From positions 1 to 64,000 of the forward strand of contig NZ_JADEWC010000018.1 in NCBI RefSeq assembly GCF_015207825.1: a stretch of DNA of 64,000 nt, read 5' to 3'. How positions within the stretch are numbered: position 1 is the first letter of the stretch; each line of letters begins with the position of its first letter. Below, in pieces: positions 47,922-56,207 of the stretch. The DNA is from Cyanobacterium stanieri LEGE 03274. Lineage in GTDB: Bacteria; Cyanobacteriota; Cyanobacteriia; Cyanobacteriales; Cyanobacteriaceae. The translations under genes and the position numbers were made by a program. The notes under the pieces are model-generated. The model had not been told where the DNA came from. It ran no database searches and saw nothing but the letters and a program-made list of their open reading frames with translations.

Positions 47922-48623
47922 ATGCAGTTAGGCAACTCAAATATAACCGAAAAAACTACTTACCAAGATAATTTGATTGATCGTTTATTCATCGCTTTAT
48001 TTTGTCGCAAAATGGCAAAAGCAGTAGGAGAAAAAACTACCCTCAAAGGTTATGATGGCTTTGTGGAGTTATCCCAAAAAATCATGAAAGGGCGTAATCC
48101 TCAACAACAACAAGAATTAGTAGCCATAGTCTTAAAATCCCTTGTGCCTTCTCCCGTATTATATTTTACTCGCACCTTTATTCCTGCTAACAAATGGGTA
48201 TGTGAGGCAAATGCGTGGTTTGCTAAAGTCTTATTTCAGTGGTTAGTGGGTGTTTGTGAATTAAGGGAAGTGGAAATTGAAGACAAAAATCATCAAAAAA
48301 TTATACAAAATAGCGGGGTACACATCAAAAAGTGTCGTTATTTAGAAAATAGTGGTTGCGTTGCCATGTGTATTAATATGTGCAAGTTACCGACTCAAAA
48401 GTTTTTTACTGATTCTTTTGGTATTCCCGTTACCCTTACTCCTAATTTTGAAGATTTTAGCTGTGAGATGGTATTTGGGCAGAATCCTCCCCCTCTCCAT
48501 GAGGAAGATGCTTCCCGTCAACCTTGTTTAAAAGAAGTGTGCGATAGTAGCAAAACTTCATCATTCAATAATTCTTCTCCTTGCCCGAAGATTGCACAAC
48601 AAATTTCTATTACCAAGGAATAA
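47922..48623 (+). CDS. D27-like (DUF4033) protein
   Basis: This 233-aa protein matches the DUF4033 domain found in the plant beta-carotene isomerase D27 of strigolactone biosynthesis. The segments YDGFVELSQKIMKGRNPQQQQELVAIVLKSLVPSPVLYFTR and CRYLENSGCVAMCINMCKLPTQKFFTDSFGIPVTLTPNFEDFSCEMVFGQNPP carry the conserved cysteines, thought to bind iron. In cyanobacteria the function is not established; a carotenoid isomerase role is inferred. No carotenoid cleavage gene is adjacent. It is bracketed by repeat elements. Confidence 0.85.
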   Translation: MQLGNSNITEKTTYQDNLIDRLFIALFCRKMAKAVGEKTTLKGYDGFVELSQKIMKGRNPQQQQELVAIVLKSLVPSPVLYFTRTFIPANKWVCEANAWFAKVLFQWLVGVCELREVEIEDKNHQKIIQNSGVHIKKCRYLENSGCVAMCINMCKLPTQKFFTDSFGIPVTLTPNFEDFSCEMVFGQNPPPLHEEDASRQPCLKEVCDSSKTSSFNNSSPCPKIAQQISITKE

Positions 48624-48670
48624 TTGGGGGGTTATGCTAACTTTTCCATAATTTATTATTAAAATAATTT

Positions 48671-48768
48671 TAGTTCGGATAATTCTTTACAAATAGATTG
48701 TATCTTCACCCACCGTATAATGAATTACACGGCTAATATTAGTTTGTTCAATAAATTGAACTAAGATA
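48671..48768 (-). repeat. Family A long-form interior copy
   Basis: TAGTTCGGATAATTCTTTAC, CACCGTATAATGAATTACACGG and TTCAATAAATTGAACTAAG follow one another. This matches the inner part of 48847-49014. It directly abuts the larger module that begins at 48767. Confidence 0.65.
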
Positions 48769-49091
48769 ACCTAAGTTCGGAATAAAATTTCTAGTCTTGT
48801 AAACAATGGAAAATTGACAATTAATAAATTATGACCTAGCATCTAATGCCAAATCCGATTTAGAAAATATATCATCCCTCGCTTTGCAATGAATTATATC
48901 AAGTTCGGATAATTCGTTGTAAATAGATTTTACCTTCGCAGCATCACCGTGTAATGAATTACACGGCTAATGGTAGTTCGTTCAATAAATTGAACTTGGT
49001 TTACGGATTTAGTATAAACTATCATCTCCCATACTCCCCATCACCTGTAATCTGCAACCCAACCATACTGACAAATCCCGAAATGAGGTTA
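48767..49091. mobile_element. 325-bp repeat module with outer inverted termini
   Basis: The left end is TAACCTAAGTTCGGAAT and the right end, inverted, TAACCTCATTTCGGGAT. They match at 13 of 17 positions. Inside, from left to right, are TTCTAGTCTTGTAAACAATGG, AATTATGACCTAGC, a family A long copy (48847-49014), CATCACCTGTAATCTGCAACC and AACCATACTGACAAAT. The 340-bp copy at 55867-56206 and the partial at 38538-38804 share this plan. With 48671-48768 it fills most of the 668-bp gap; the remaining 200 bp before the glycosyltransferase gene is AT-rich and shows nothing clear. Confidence 0.65.
48847..49014 (-). mobile_element. Family A MITE-like repeat, long form (168 bp)
   Basis: On the minus strand it begins TACTAAATCCGT and ends CGGATTTGGCA. 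It has TTCAATTTATTGAAC, the palindrome CCGTGTAATTCATTACACGG, TCCGAACTTGATATAATTC and TGATATATTTTCTAAATCGG. Relative to the short form it contains an extra ~54 bp between two TAATTCATT repeats. It is the most complete long copy here. Confidence 0.75.
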
Positions 49092-49291
49092 AGATACACT
49101 ATTTTCCTAATTATGCCATAGTATTTACAATTTTCTATGTTCTAACTTTTGTCGTAAACTATTGGTTAAAATTATGGTTTTATGGGCTACTTTTTTTCAA
49201 GAATGAAGAATTACTGTCTTAATTTGACCAATACGAGGGATAATTGTTAGTTAACGTTTATAAAGTATAGTAAAAGTTAGTATTTAATTGA

Positions 49292-50410
49292 ATGCACATT
49301 GCTTGGCTAGGAAAAAAAACACCTTTTTGTGGAAACGTGACATACAGCAGAGAGATTACCAATGCTTTGATGTCTCGAGGCTACAAAGTTAGTTTTCTCC
49401 ATTTTAGTCAGGAAAATGAGGATGCAATGGTAGATCCTTATAATGCGGAGGTTAATTTACCATTTATTTATAAATCTCAAATATATACTATTCCTACACC
49501 TAAATCTAGTCAGATTTTACTACGATCGCTCCAGGAATTGCAACCAGATTTAGTCCATGCGTCTTTAACTCTTTCTCCCTTAGATTTTAAGTTACCAGAA
49601 ATTTGTCAACAACTTAATATCCCTTTGGTTTCTACGTTTCATCCTCCTTTTGATAGTCATTGGCGTAATCTTAAATCTAGCACCCAATATCTAACATATC
49701 AATTATATGCCCCTAGTTTAGCTCGTTATGATCAAACCATTGTTTTTTCTCAATTACAGCGAGATTTATTAATCAAGTTAGGGGTTGCCCCCCATAAGTT
49801 AGCTATTATTCCCAATGGGGTAGATACCGATAAATATAAACCGGGTAATTCTTATTTTAAACAACAGTTTCCCCACCATCATCTTTTTGTTTATCAGGGT
49901 AGGGTAGCGGTGGAAAAAAATATAGAATCCTTACTTAAGGCTTGGAAATTTTCTTCATTGAAAAATGACAGTCGTCTATTAATTCTGGGTGATGGACACC
50001 TTACCCCCAATCTTAAACCTAATTATAACGAAGATGATGGCATTATTTGGTTAGGGGCGATCGCCGATGAAACCAAACGAATCGATATACTAAGAGGCTC
50101 AGATGTATTCATTTTACCATCCCTAGTGGAAGGATTATCCCTTTCTTTACTAGAAGCCATGGCCTGTGGTTTAGCCTGTGTTGCCACCGACGCAGGGGCA
50201 GATGGAGAGGTGTTAGCCAATGCGGGAATCATCCTTAGCACCCAAGGAGTAACCACCCAATTAAAAACCATATTACCAATGTTTTCTCACCATCCTGAAT
50301 TGTCATCTCTCTTAGGTATAAAAGCAAGGGAAAAAATTCTACAAAAATACACACTCCATGATAATGTCACCAAACTAGAAAAGTTATATGGCAATATACA
50401 CAAAAAATAA
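49292..50410 (+). CDS. Glycosyltransferase family 4 (GT-B)
   Basis: This is a GT-B glycosyltransferase (372 aa). N-terminal MHIAWLGKKTPFCGNVTYSREITNALMSRGYKVSFLHF is the acceptor domain. The donor domain has VFSQLQRDLLIKLGVAPHKLAIIPNGVDTDKY, GRVAVEKNIESLLKAW and DVFILPSLVEGLSLSLLEAMACGLACVATDAGADGEVL with the E-x7-E motif. It is similar to the sulfolipid (SqdX) and mannosyltransferase-like groups; SqdX cannot be excluded, but lengths and neighbours (no sqdB) do not support it. Complete. Confidence 0.85.
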   Translation: MHIAWLGKKTPFCGNVTYSREITNALMSRGYKVSFLHFSQENEDAMVDPYNAEVNLPFIYKSQIYTIPTPKSSQILLRSLQELQPDLVHASLTLSPLDFKLPEICQQLNIPLVSTFHPPFDSHWRNLKSSTQYLTYQLYAPSLARYDQTIVFSQLQRDLLIKLGVAPHKLAIIPNGVDTDKYKPGNSYFKQQFPHHHLFVYQGRVAVEKNIESLLKAWKFSSLKNDSRLLILGDGHLTPNLKPNYNEDDGIIWLGAIADETKRIDILRGSDVFILPSLVEGLSLSLLEAMACGLACVATDAGADGEVLANAGIILSTQGVTTQLKTILPMFSHHPELSSLLGIKAREKILQKYTLHDNVTKLEKLYGNIHKK

Positions 50411-50450
50411 TATCAACTAGATAAACTTAAAAGAATCAGAGTTAGTTTTT

Positions 50451-50463
50451 CCAGCGCACCTTA
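50451..50463. repeat. CCAGCGCACCTTA motif
   Basis: This motif lies between the convergent stop codons of the glycosyltransferase (50410) and the MshEN-type gene (50482). It is the same as the motif at 20937 (inverse) and 27712. Confidence 0.5.
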
Positions 50464-50481
50464 TCAAAAATAATATAGTTA

Positions 50482-51165
50482 TTATTCATCAATAGAAATA
50501 GGACTATAGGCAATATCTCCATAATAGAAACATTTCGCCTCATCAGTAGAAATAAGAATTATCTCTTGGGGAGTAATAATCATATCTTCTTCTGGAAGTT
50601 GTGCTATCTGAGTTTCGGCGGAGTAAAAATCCTCAGGCAGACTTTCATTATGAGTTATTCTGGTTATTTTTACACTTCTACCATCTATAATTTCTTCGGT
50701 TTGAGATAACACAATGGTGTTATCTTCTTCATCCACACCACCATGGTTATCTTGTAATAAAAAGTCTAAGAAAAATTCGGCAGTTTCTTCCTTAAGATAC
50801 CCTTTGAGGATAGCAGTTTCACAAAACTTGATACCTAGTTGTTTTTGTTCCTGTAAGATATTCTCAATTTGTTGAGTAGATAATAATCCAGCTTTTTTTA
50901 AATAATATCCGATGGGATATTCTTTTTTATAAATTTTAGCGGCTTTCTTGTTTTCGATTTCTACTAAAAAATCAGCAGTTTGAGATTTTAACCAACCCCT
51001 CAGGGCCAGTATTTCTCCTATTTTGAGCTTAAAAAACTGCTGTTGGTCTTCTAATGCTACATCCAATTGTGATTTAGTAATTAACCCCGCTTCTAATAAC
51101 ATTTGTCCGATTAATCGTTTATTAGAAATCTTAATACCTTCTTTTGTTGCTATATCTCCGTTCAT
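50482..51165 (-). CDS. Tandem MshEN/GspE-N-like protein
   Basis: This 227-aa protein (start at 51165, MNGDIATKEG, preceded by a GTGGGG stretch on the minus strand) has two copies of a ~55-residue helical unit: IGQMLLEAGLITKSQLDVAL near residue 20 and IGYYLKKAGLLSTQQIENIL near residue 78. Such units resemble the N-terminal domain of type II secretion/type IV pilus ATPases (MshEN, c-di-GMP binding in some). No ATPase follows. The C-terminal 85 residues are acidic and unrecognised. Function unknown; a c-di-GMP-related role is speculative. Confidence 0.6.
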   Translation of the reverse strand: MNGDIATKEGIKISNKRLIGQMLLEAGLITKSQLDVALEDQQQFFKLKIGEILALRGWLKSQTADFLVEIENKKAAKIYKKEYPIGYYLKKAGLLSTQQIENILQEQKQLGIKFCETAILKGYLKEETAEFFLDFLLQDNHGGVDEEDNTIVLSQTEEIIDGRSVKITRITHNESLPEDFYSAETQIAQLPEEDMIITPQEIILISTDEAKCFYYGDIAYSPISIDE

Positions 51166-51177
51166 TATTTGCCCCAC

Positions 51178-51493
51178 TTTAATAATGAATTTATTTAAGG
51201 ATTACATTTGGGCAATCAATTGATTAAATTGTGAAGTAAATATTAAAAAAACAGTTTCACTAAATCTAGTTTAAGATAGATTTTCTTTATATTTTGTGAT
51301 ACTTTTGTTTTCTCTAAAATAGCAAATTGCCCAGATCACCTTAGACGTTTATTATAGCTTAGAAATTACAAATATAAATAAAAAATAAAAGTAATAGCTT
51401 AAAACACTTTGCTTAGGATAATCAAATAAATTTAGGTGACAAAAAAAGGGGCTAATGCCCCTTTTAATAGCTTAAGTAAAGATAATATTCTGA
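51178..51493. other. 316-bp gap downstream of petA
   Basis: The gap is AT-rich with no ORF. It holds the petA terminator (51441-51464) at its right end and the promoter region of the MshEN-type gene at its left. Nothing else is seen. Confidence 0.5.
51441..51464 (-). terminator. Rho-independent terminator of petCA
   Basis: On the minus strand GGGGC-ATTA-GCCCC is followed by seven T residues. It lies about 30 bases after the petA stop codon. Confidence 0.9.
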
Positions 51494-52474
51494 TTAGAAA
51501 TACATCCCTGCTTCTTGTACTTTTTCGATTTGTTTTTTCTTCAATACAAGTAGAATTTGAGCTAACATAATTCCTGCAATGAATACTAATAACCAAATAA
51601 TACGAGCGGGGCTTTGTAAAACTACTTCGGTATCTTTTTGACCAAAACCACCCACGTTAGGATCGTTGGTTAATAATTCACCGTTAGCGACTTCTTGCCC
51701 GTTGCTGACGATTAATTCAGGTCCTGCGGGAATATCAACGGTGTTGGTGTTACCTTCAGCGGTGGTGATGGTGACTAAATATCCGCCACCTTCTTCTTGG
51801 GTAATGTCGCTAATGACTCCGGCAACGGGTGCTTTGAAAGCGTTGTTATTGCTTTGTTGACCGGTAGGATATAATTGTCCTCTGCCTCGGTTAGCTCCTA
51901 GGTGAACGGAATATTTACCATAGTGAATGTTAGGATTGGTGGCAGGATCGGGGGATAATACAGGGAAGACAATTTCTTCGTATTGATCGCCAGGCATAGG
52001 CCCTACTAATACCCAGTTATCTTTTCCTTCACGGTAGGATTGATAGTAAACACCGCCGATTTTTTCCTTCATTTCTTCGGGAATACGGTCTTCGGGGGCA
52101 ATTTGGAAGCCATCGGGTAACATTAAAACTGCACCGACGTTTAAACCACCTTTAGAGCCGTCTCCTAATACTTGTTGTTGGGAGTGGTCGTAGGGAATTT
52201 TAACTACGGCTTCAAATACGGTGTCGGGTAATACTGCTTGAGGGATTTCTACTTCTGCAGGTTTGGAGGCGAGGTGACAGTTAGCACAAACGATGCGTCC
52301 TGTGGCTTCTCGGGGGGTCATGGGAGCGGTTTCTTGCGCCCAGAAGGGGTAAGCGTTAGCTGCTTGGGGTAGAAGGAGGTCGTTAGCGAGAAAGAAACAG
52401 GTAGAGGAGATCGCCACTAACAACAATCTACTGATATTTTTGACTATATTGTCTAAAGGAAAATGATTTCTCAT
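51494..52474 (-). CDS. petA: Cytochrome f
   Basis: Apocytochrome f of the b6f complex (326 aa) passes electrons from the Rieske protein to plastocyanin or cytochrome c6. An N-terminal signal region is followed by the mature start [31 protein letters not shown], with the covalent haem motif CANCH. The C-terminal membrane anchor ([26 protein letters not shown]) is present. It is the second gene of petC-petA; the gap is 68 bp. Confidence 0.97.
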   Translation of the reverse strand: MRNHFPLDNIVKNISRLLLVAISSTCFFLANDLLLPQAANAYPFWAQETAPMTPREATGRIVCANCHLASKPAEVEIPQAVLPDTVFEAVVKIPYDHSQQQVLGDGSKGGLNVGAVLMLPDGFQIAPEDRIPEEMKEKIGGVYYQSYREGKDNWVLVGPMPGDQYEEIVFPVLSPDPATNPNIHYGKYSVHLGANRGRGQLYPTGQQSNNNAFKAPVAGVISDITQEEGGGYLVTITTAEGNTNTVDIPAGPELIVSNGQEVANGELLTNDPNVGGFGQKDTEVVLQSPARIIWLLVFIAGIMLAQILLVLKKKQIEKVQEAGMYF

Positions 52475-52542
52475 CGATATTTTACAACTACTTAATTTTG
52501 TTAAATTGTTTACCGTTAAAGGTTGACAGGAGGATTAATTCA

Positions 52543-53082
52543 TTAAGCCCACCAAGGATTTGAGCCATCACGGAAGTCGGTTTCTTCCCAATCACTTAAA
52601 ATAACTTTATCGTCATTTACGTCGGCATGAACTAGGGCAAGGGAAAGGGGAGCAGGTCCACGAACCATTTTTCCTTCGTTATTGTACTGAGAGCCATGGC
52701 AAGGACAGATAAATTTATTTTCTGAAGCATTCCAAGGCACTACACATCCTAAGTGAGTACAAACGGCGTTTAATCCGTAGGATGCGATTTGCTTATCTTC
52801 ATCAATGATAATATAAGTAGGATCTCCTTTTAATCCTTGGGCTAAGCTGCGATCGCCCGGTTGACGATTGGCGGTAAATTCACTGGCAGATATATCGCTA
52901 CCTAGTTTATCCTTAGCAGTAATACCACCACCAGCACCACCAGCGGATTTAGGAATAAAATAGCTCACAACGGGATATAAAGCTCCCGCTGCAATACCAG
53001 TAATAGTTCCAAAGGTCAGTAAATTCATGAACTGACGGCGCCCCATATCGGGTACATCAGAGTTAACAGGAATCTGTGTCAT
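52543..53082 (-). CDS. petC: Rieske iron-sulfur protein of cytochrome b6f
   Basis: PetC (179 aa) carries the 2Fe-2S cluster that oxidises plastoquinol. An N-terminal anchor is at about 18-40 ([25 protein letters not shown]), preceded by the twin-arginine-like GRRQF. The cluster boxes CTHLGC (112-117 region) and CPCHGS are intact. It is the first gene of the petC-petA operon, as in other cyanobacteria. Confidence 0.97.
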   Translation of the reverse strand: MTQIPVNSDVPDMGRRQFMNLLTFGTITGIAAGALYPVVSYFIPKSAGGAGGGITAKDKLGSDISASEFTANRQPGDRSLAQGLKGDPTYIIIDEDKQIASYGLNAVCTHLGCVVPWNASENKFICPCHGSQYNNEGKMVRGPAPLSLALVHADVNDDKVILSDWEETDFRDGSNPWWA

Positions 53083-53520
53083 ATCAAAATTTCTCTAAAT
53101 TATTATGTTTAACTTTGGTTTGACCAATAATAATGCAAATAGGCTTTTTTTGGGAGGTAAATCCAAGTTATTATTTAATTATTACAAAAAATGAACCTTT
53201 TTGAGTATTGTTATTCCTTGTTTTTAAAGGAATATTGTTCGTTTACCCCCCTTCGATCAAACCAATATATTAAATATTATAAACTATCTATCATTTTTAG
53301 TTATTTATGGTATAAGAAAAACCAATCTGTTGTAGGGTAATAGGTCGGGGGGAAAGGAATTACATTTTAGGTTAAAATGCTTGTATCCTAAAGGTTTGAT
53401 CATCTACTATCGGTGTCCAATCATGTACCATTAATAGTATTCCTGAAGGCTTGATATGAACAAAAAATAGACCTTCTAGCGCACCCTAATCAAAAAACTT
53501 GAGAAAAAATATTTGTAACC
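53083..53520. other. 438-bp gap between petC and the DUF3067 gene
   Basis: This gap holds the petC promoter region (reading left) and the start of the DUF3067 gene (reading right). A short AGCGCACCCTAATC motif at 53478-53491 resembles the gene-end motif. I see no ORF, tRNA or strong hairpin. Confidence 0.5.
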
Positions 53521-53829
53521 ATGACAGGAAAAGAATTACAGGCACTAATTTTTAATAAGTGGGGTTGCTCCTATGATGTACAAATTTTACGGATCAAAGA
53601 TCGTATTTATTTTCAAGTAATGTGGAAATATTTAGAGCAAAGTTCTTTCCCCCTATCGAGGGAGGAATATGATGCCCATTTAGAGCAAATAGCCTCTTAT
53701 ATCACCGGCTGGGGTGTTATTAATCAAATACAGGTGGGTATCTTAGAAGCGAAAAATAGACCCCGTTTAGGTAAGGCAGTCAGTATTTTCTTGGATTTGG
53801 GCGATCGCACTTCGGAATGGATTTTATAG
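53521..53829 (+). CDS. DUF3067 family protein
   Basis: This 102-aa protein belongs to a small cyanobacterial/plant family (DUF3067). MTGKELQALIFNKWGCSYDVQILRIKDRIYFQVMWKYLEQ and YITGWGVINQIQVGILEAKNRPRLGKAVSIFLDLG are the conserved blocks. Its position next to petC is the only functional hint. No function is established. Confidence 0.82.
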   Translation: MTGKELQALIFNKWGCSYDVQILRIKDRIYFQVMWKYLEQSSFPLSREEYDAHLEQIASYITGWGVINQIQVGILEAKNRPRLGKAVSIFLDLGDRTSEWIL

Positions 53830-54015
53830 CTAAGGTGCGCTGTATCACCGATAACGGCAAGATTGAAGATTAACTTAAATTCTTCATGGTTAATTGTTAA
53901 TTTTTCGTTATTTAAAATGAAAGTATTAAGACTATAATAAAAGATAATTAAAATAAAAAATATAACAAAAACCCCATTAATAACACATATATTAGGTTAG
54001 GAGGACAAACCGAAA

Positions 54016-54648
54016 ATGAGTGATTTGAGTCCCTATGAAACCCTTGGAGTAGAAAAGTCAGCATCTTTTGAACAAATCCAGAGGGCAAAAGAAACTTTAT
54101 TGAAAGAAAATGAGGGTAATTCTCAAATCAAAGAAAATATCGAAATAGCCTATGATGCCATCATAATGGATCGGCTCAAACTAAGACAAGAAGGAAAAAT
54201 CAAAGTACCCGAACAAATTCGATTTCCTGAAAAGGTAGTCGAGACCAAAAAATCGCCCATTTCTTTTAATTATTCTAACAATAAAAATCAATCTCCTAAC
54301 TGGTTAACCGACTTTATAGATCAACCCTCCATACAAGAGTTAAGTATTAGTGGTTTAATTTTTTTAGGCCTAATTTTATTGAGCGTATTTAGTCAAGACT
54401 CTCAAATATTACCTCTACTATTAACCTTTGGATTAGGTACAAGTTTCTTTTTTGTATTCCGAAAAACAAAGTCTTTTTGGCGCTCGGTGGGAGTTAGTTT
54501 TTTTGGTTTTGTAATTGGTATTTCTGTTAGTAGCTTATTGGCCACGGTTATTGCCAACTCTGGTTTAAGTCTTGGTTTCTCCGATGAGCAGTTTGTTAGT
54601 TTACTAACTTTTTCTTTCCTCTGGTTATCGGCTAATTTTACCCGTTAA
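54016..54648 (+). CDS. CPP1-like J-like membrane protein
   Basis: This 210-aa protein starts with a J-like domain that lacks the HPD motif (SPYETLGVEKSASFEQIQRAKETLLKENEGN) and has three to four membrane segments in the C-terminal half. It matches the CPP1/CDF1 family. Plant CPP1 is a chaperone-like protein that stabilises light-dependent protochlorophyllide oxidoreductase; cyanobacterial function is less clear. A GGAGGA ribosome-binding site precedes the start. Confidence 0.82.
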   Translation: MSDLSPYETLGVEKSASFEQIQRAKETLLKENEGNSQIKENIEIAYDAIIMDRLKLRQEGKIKVPEQIRFPEKVVETKKSPISFNYSNNKNQSPNWLTDFIDQPSIQELSISGLIFLGLILLSVFSQDSQILPLLLTFGLGTSFFFVFRKTKSFWRSVGVSFFGFVIGISVSSLLATVIANSGLSLGFSDEQFVSLLTFSFLWLSANFTR

Positions 54649-54685
54649 TGATTGCTTAAAAACCATTTCAATTGTATTGAATTTC

Positions 54686-54712
54686 AAAAAAAAAGGTGGG
54701 TTTTGCCCACCC
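54686..54712 (-). terminator. Rho-independent terminator of frp
   Basis: On the minus strand GGTGGGC-AAAA-CCCACC is followed by nine T residues. It lies about 10 bases after the frp stop codon. In the other direction there is no T-run. Confidence 0.85.
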
Positions 54713-54721
54713 AAATAAAAC

Positions 54722-55051
54722 CTACATTCTAGCCAAAGAAGATATTTGTGCTAGTTTAGCTTTATCTATTCCTGTTAATTCTTCGATGTTGATCCAACCT
54801 TCCTTTAATAGTTGGGCAAAGGTGAAAACCAACATAGGTTCTCTATTATCGTACTTTCCATCGAGATCATAACGCTTTGAGCTAAGAAGATCATGGATTT
54901 CCCACAATTGTGCCACATCTTCTAAATTATCAACCTGCTCTTGTACTTGTTTGACTAGAGTTTTAGTTTCTCGCTCGTAGGCTTTTTTTAAAACTTTTTC
55001 ACTGATTTCTATTTCTGCCGTTGTCCATCCTGTAGTAATAGTGGTTGACAT
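54722..55051 (-). CDS. frp: Fluorescence recovery protein
   Basis: FRP (109 aa) releases the orange carotenoid protein from the phycobilisome and speeds its return to the inactive form. The conserved patch LWEIHDLLSSKRYDLDGKYDNR contains W50, H53, D54 and R60, the same positions known to contact OCP in the Synechocystis protein. TTAEIEISEKVLKKAYERE starts the helical part. OCP itself is not in the window. The gene is monocistronic, with its own terminator. Confidence 0.9.
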   Translation of the reverse strand: MSTTITTGWTTAEIEISEKVLKKAYERETKTLVKQVQEQVDNLEDVAQLWEIHDLLSSKRYDLDGKYDNREPMLVFTFAQLLKEGWINIEELTGIDKAKLAQISSLARM

Positions 55052-55349
55052 GAGTATTTATAACTAGAATATATAATGTTGATTAAATCTTGTAATATCA
55101 TACCAATATCTTGTGGGGAATGGGTAATTAAGGCAGAGAAAGGGGGATAGTTTTCTTATCCTAATTAATGGGTGTAGTATATGTAATTTTGTGCTTTTTT
55201 TGGAAAACAGCATAATTTTTTGGGGATAGCTGTAATAGCTTCAAAACCTTGTCGATGAGTGCTTATGACTTATTCAGATTACCTTAATTGGAAAATGGGT
55301 TTAATACTGGTAAGATCAAAAATTGTAGATAATAAAAATATTAGATTAA

Positions 55350-55757
55350 TTGATGATAAAATCTTATTTTTCAAAGCTATTGGCTTTAGTCCTCGTGGTA
55401 GTTGTTGGTTTGGTGGGTTGTGGTAGTACCACTGGTTTAACTGGTAATTATACCCAAGATACTATGACTGTACTAGAAAAAGTGCAAGGGGCGATCGCCC
55501 TTCCCGCTGAAATAAGCATTGAAGAAAAAAAAGAAATCCAAGACGAAACCAGAAAACAAATTAACGATTACATTTCCCGTTATCGTAAAAACAGTAACTA
55601 CGGTGGCTTAAAATCTTTTACCACCATGCAAACAGCCCTCAACTCCTTAGCAGGTTATTACACCTCCTACGGAAATCGCCCTATTCCTGAAAAACTCAAA
55701 AAACGTTTAAATCAAGAATTTAAGCAAGTTGAATTTGCCTTAAACAAAGGATACTAG
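55350..55757 (+). CDS. psb27: Photosystem II assembly lipoprotein Psb27
   Basis: Psb27 (135 aa) binds CP43 on the lumen side during photosystem II repair and assembly. The lipobox LVGC places the lipidated Cys at residue 24. The four-helix part YTQDTMTVLEKVQGAIALP, IQDETRKQINDYISRYRKN, SFTTMQTALNSLAGYYTSYGNRPIPEKLKKRL is typical. It is monocistronic with a strong terminator. Confidence 0.95.
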   Translation: MMIKSYFSKLLALVLVVVVGLVGCGSTTGLTGNYTQDTMTVLEKVQGAIALPAEISIEEKKEIQDETRKQINDYISRYRKNSNYGGLKSFTTMQTALNSLAGYYTSYGNRPIPEKLKKRLNQEFKQVEFALNKGY

Positions 55758-55812
55758 AGTAATTAATTAATAAATAACTAATTTTTTTACCAAGCATTTG
55801 GGATTTAGAGTT

Positions 55813-55838
55813 TCGCCCTTCTGGGGCGACTTTTTTTT
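55813..55838 (+). terminator. Rho-independent terminator of psb27
   Basis: TCGCCC-TTCTG-GGGCGA is followed within one base by eight T residues. It lies about 55 bases after the psb27 stop codon. Confidence 0.9.
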
Positions 55839-55866
55839 ATTTCACAAAAATAAAGTGTCTCATACT

Positions 55867-56206
55867 TAACTAGAGTTTGGGATAAAATTTATAGTCTTAT
55901 CCAAAGTGTCAGGTATTGGGGTTCAGGTGTTGAGTTAAAGAATTTATAGAAACTGTATTTATATTGACTTAGTAAATCAAAATATACTTTAGTTCAATTT
56001 ATTGAACGATAAACTGTTAGCCTTGTAATTCATTGCAAGGCGAGGAATAATGTATTTTGTAAATTGTATTTGGTATTAATTATTTTTTGGTATGTAGTTA
56101 TTTGATAAACTAACAAAGGCTAGTTATATTTTAAAGTTGCAACCTGCAACCTGTCACGAGCAAACTTAACCATACTGACAAAAATATAGATTCCGAACTA
56201 AGGTTA
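55867..56206. mobile_element. 340-bp repeat module (family A inside)
   Basis: The left end TAACTAGAGTTTGGGATAAAA and the right end, inverted, TAACCTTAGTTCGGAAT resemble those at 48767-49091. Inside lie TTTATAGTCTTATCC, a family A copy (55965-56075) and GTTGCAACCTGCAACC plus ACCATACTGACAAA. Here the inner family A copy is in the opposite orientation relative to the module ends compared with 48767-49091. With the copy at 56208 it accounts for most of the 796-bp gap before fbp. Confidence 0.6.
55965..56075 (+). mobile_element. Family A MITE-like repeat, short form
   Basis: TTCAATTTATTGAACGATAA and CCTTGTAATTCATTGCAAGG are intact, and the right end GTATTTGGTA is recognisable; the left end (GACTTAGTAAATC) is decayed. 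Coordinates of the left end are approximate. Confidence 0.65.
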
Positions 56207-56207
56207 A

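Noticed and set aside
49292-50410. SqdX sulfolipid synthase
   Set aside because: It is in the same broad GT4 family, but sqdB is not nearby and the sequence does not show features specific enough for this name.
53083-53520. Searched for small photosystem or cytochrome b6f subunit genes (petM, petN, petG, psbX-like) beside petC
   Set aside because: No short frame with the right start, length and hydrophobic pattern was found.
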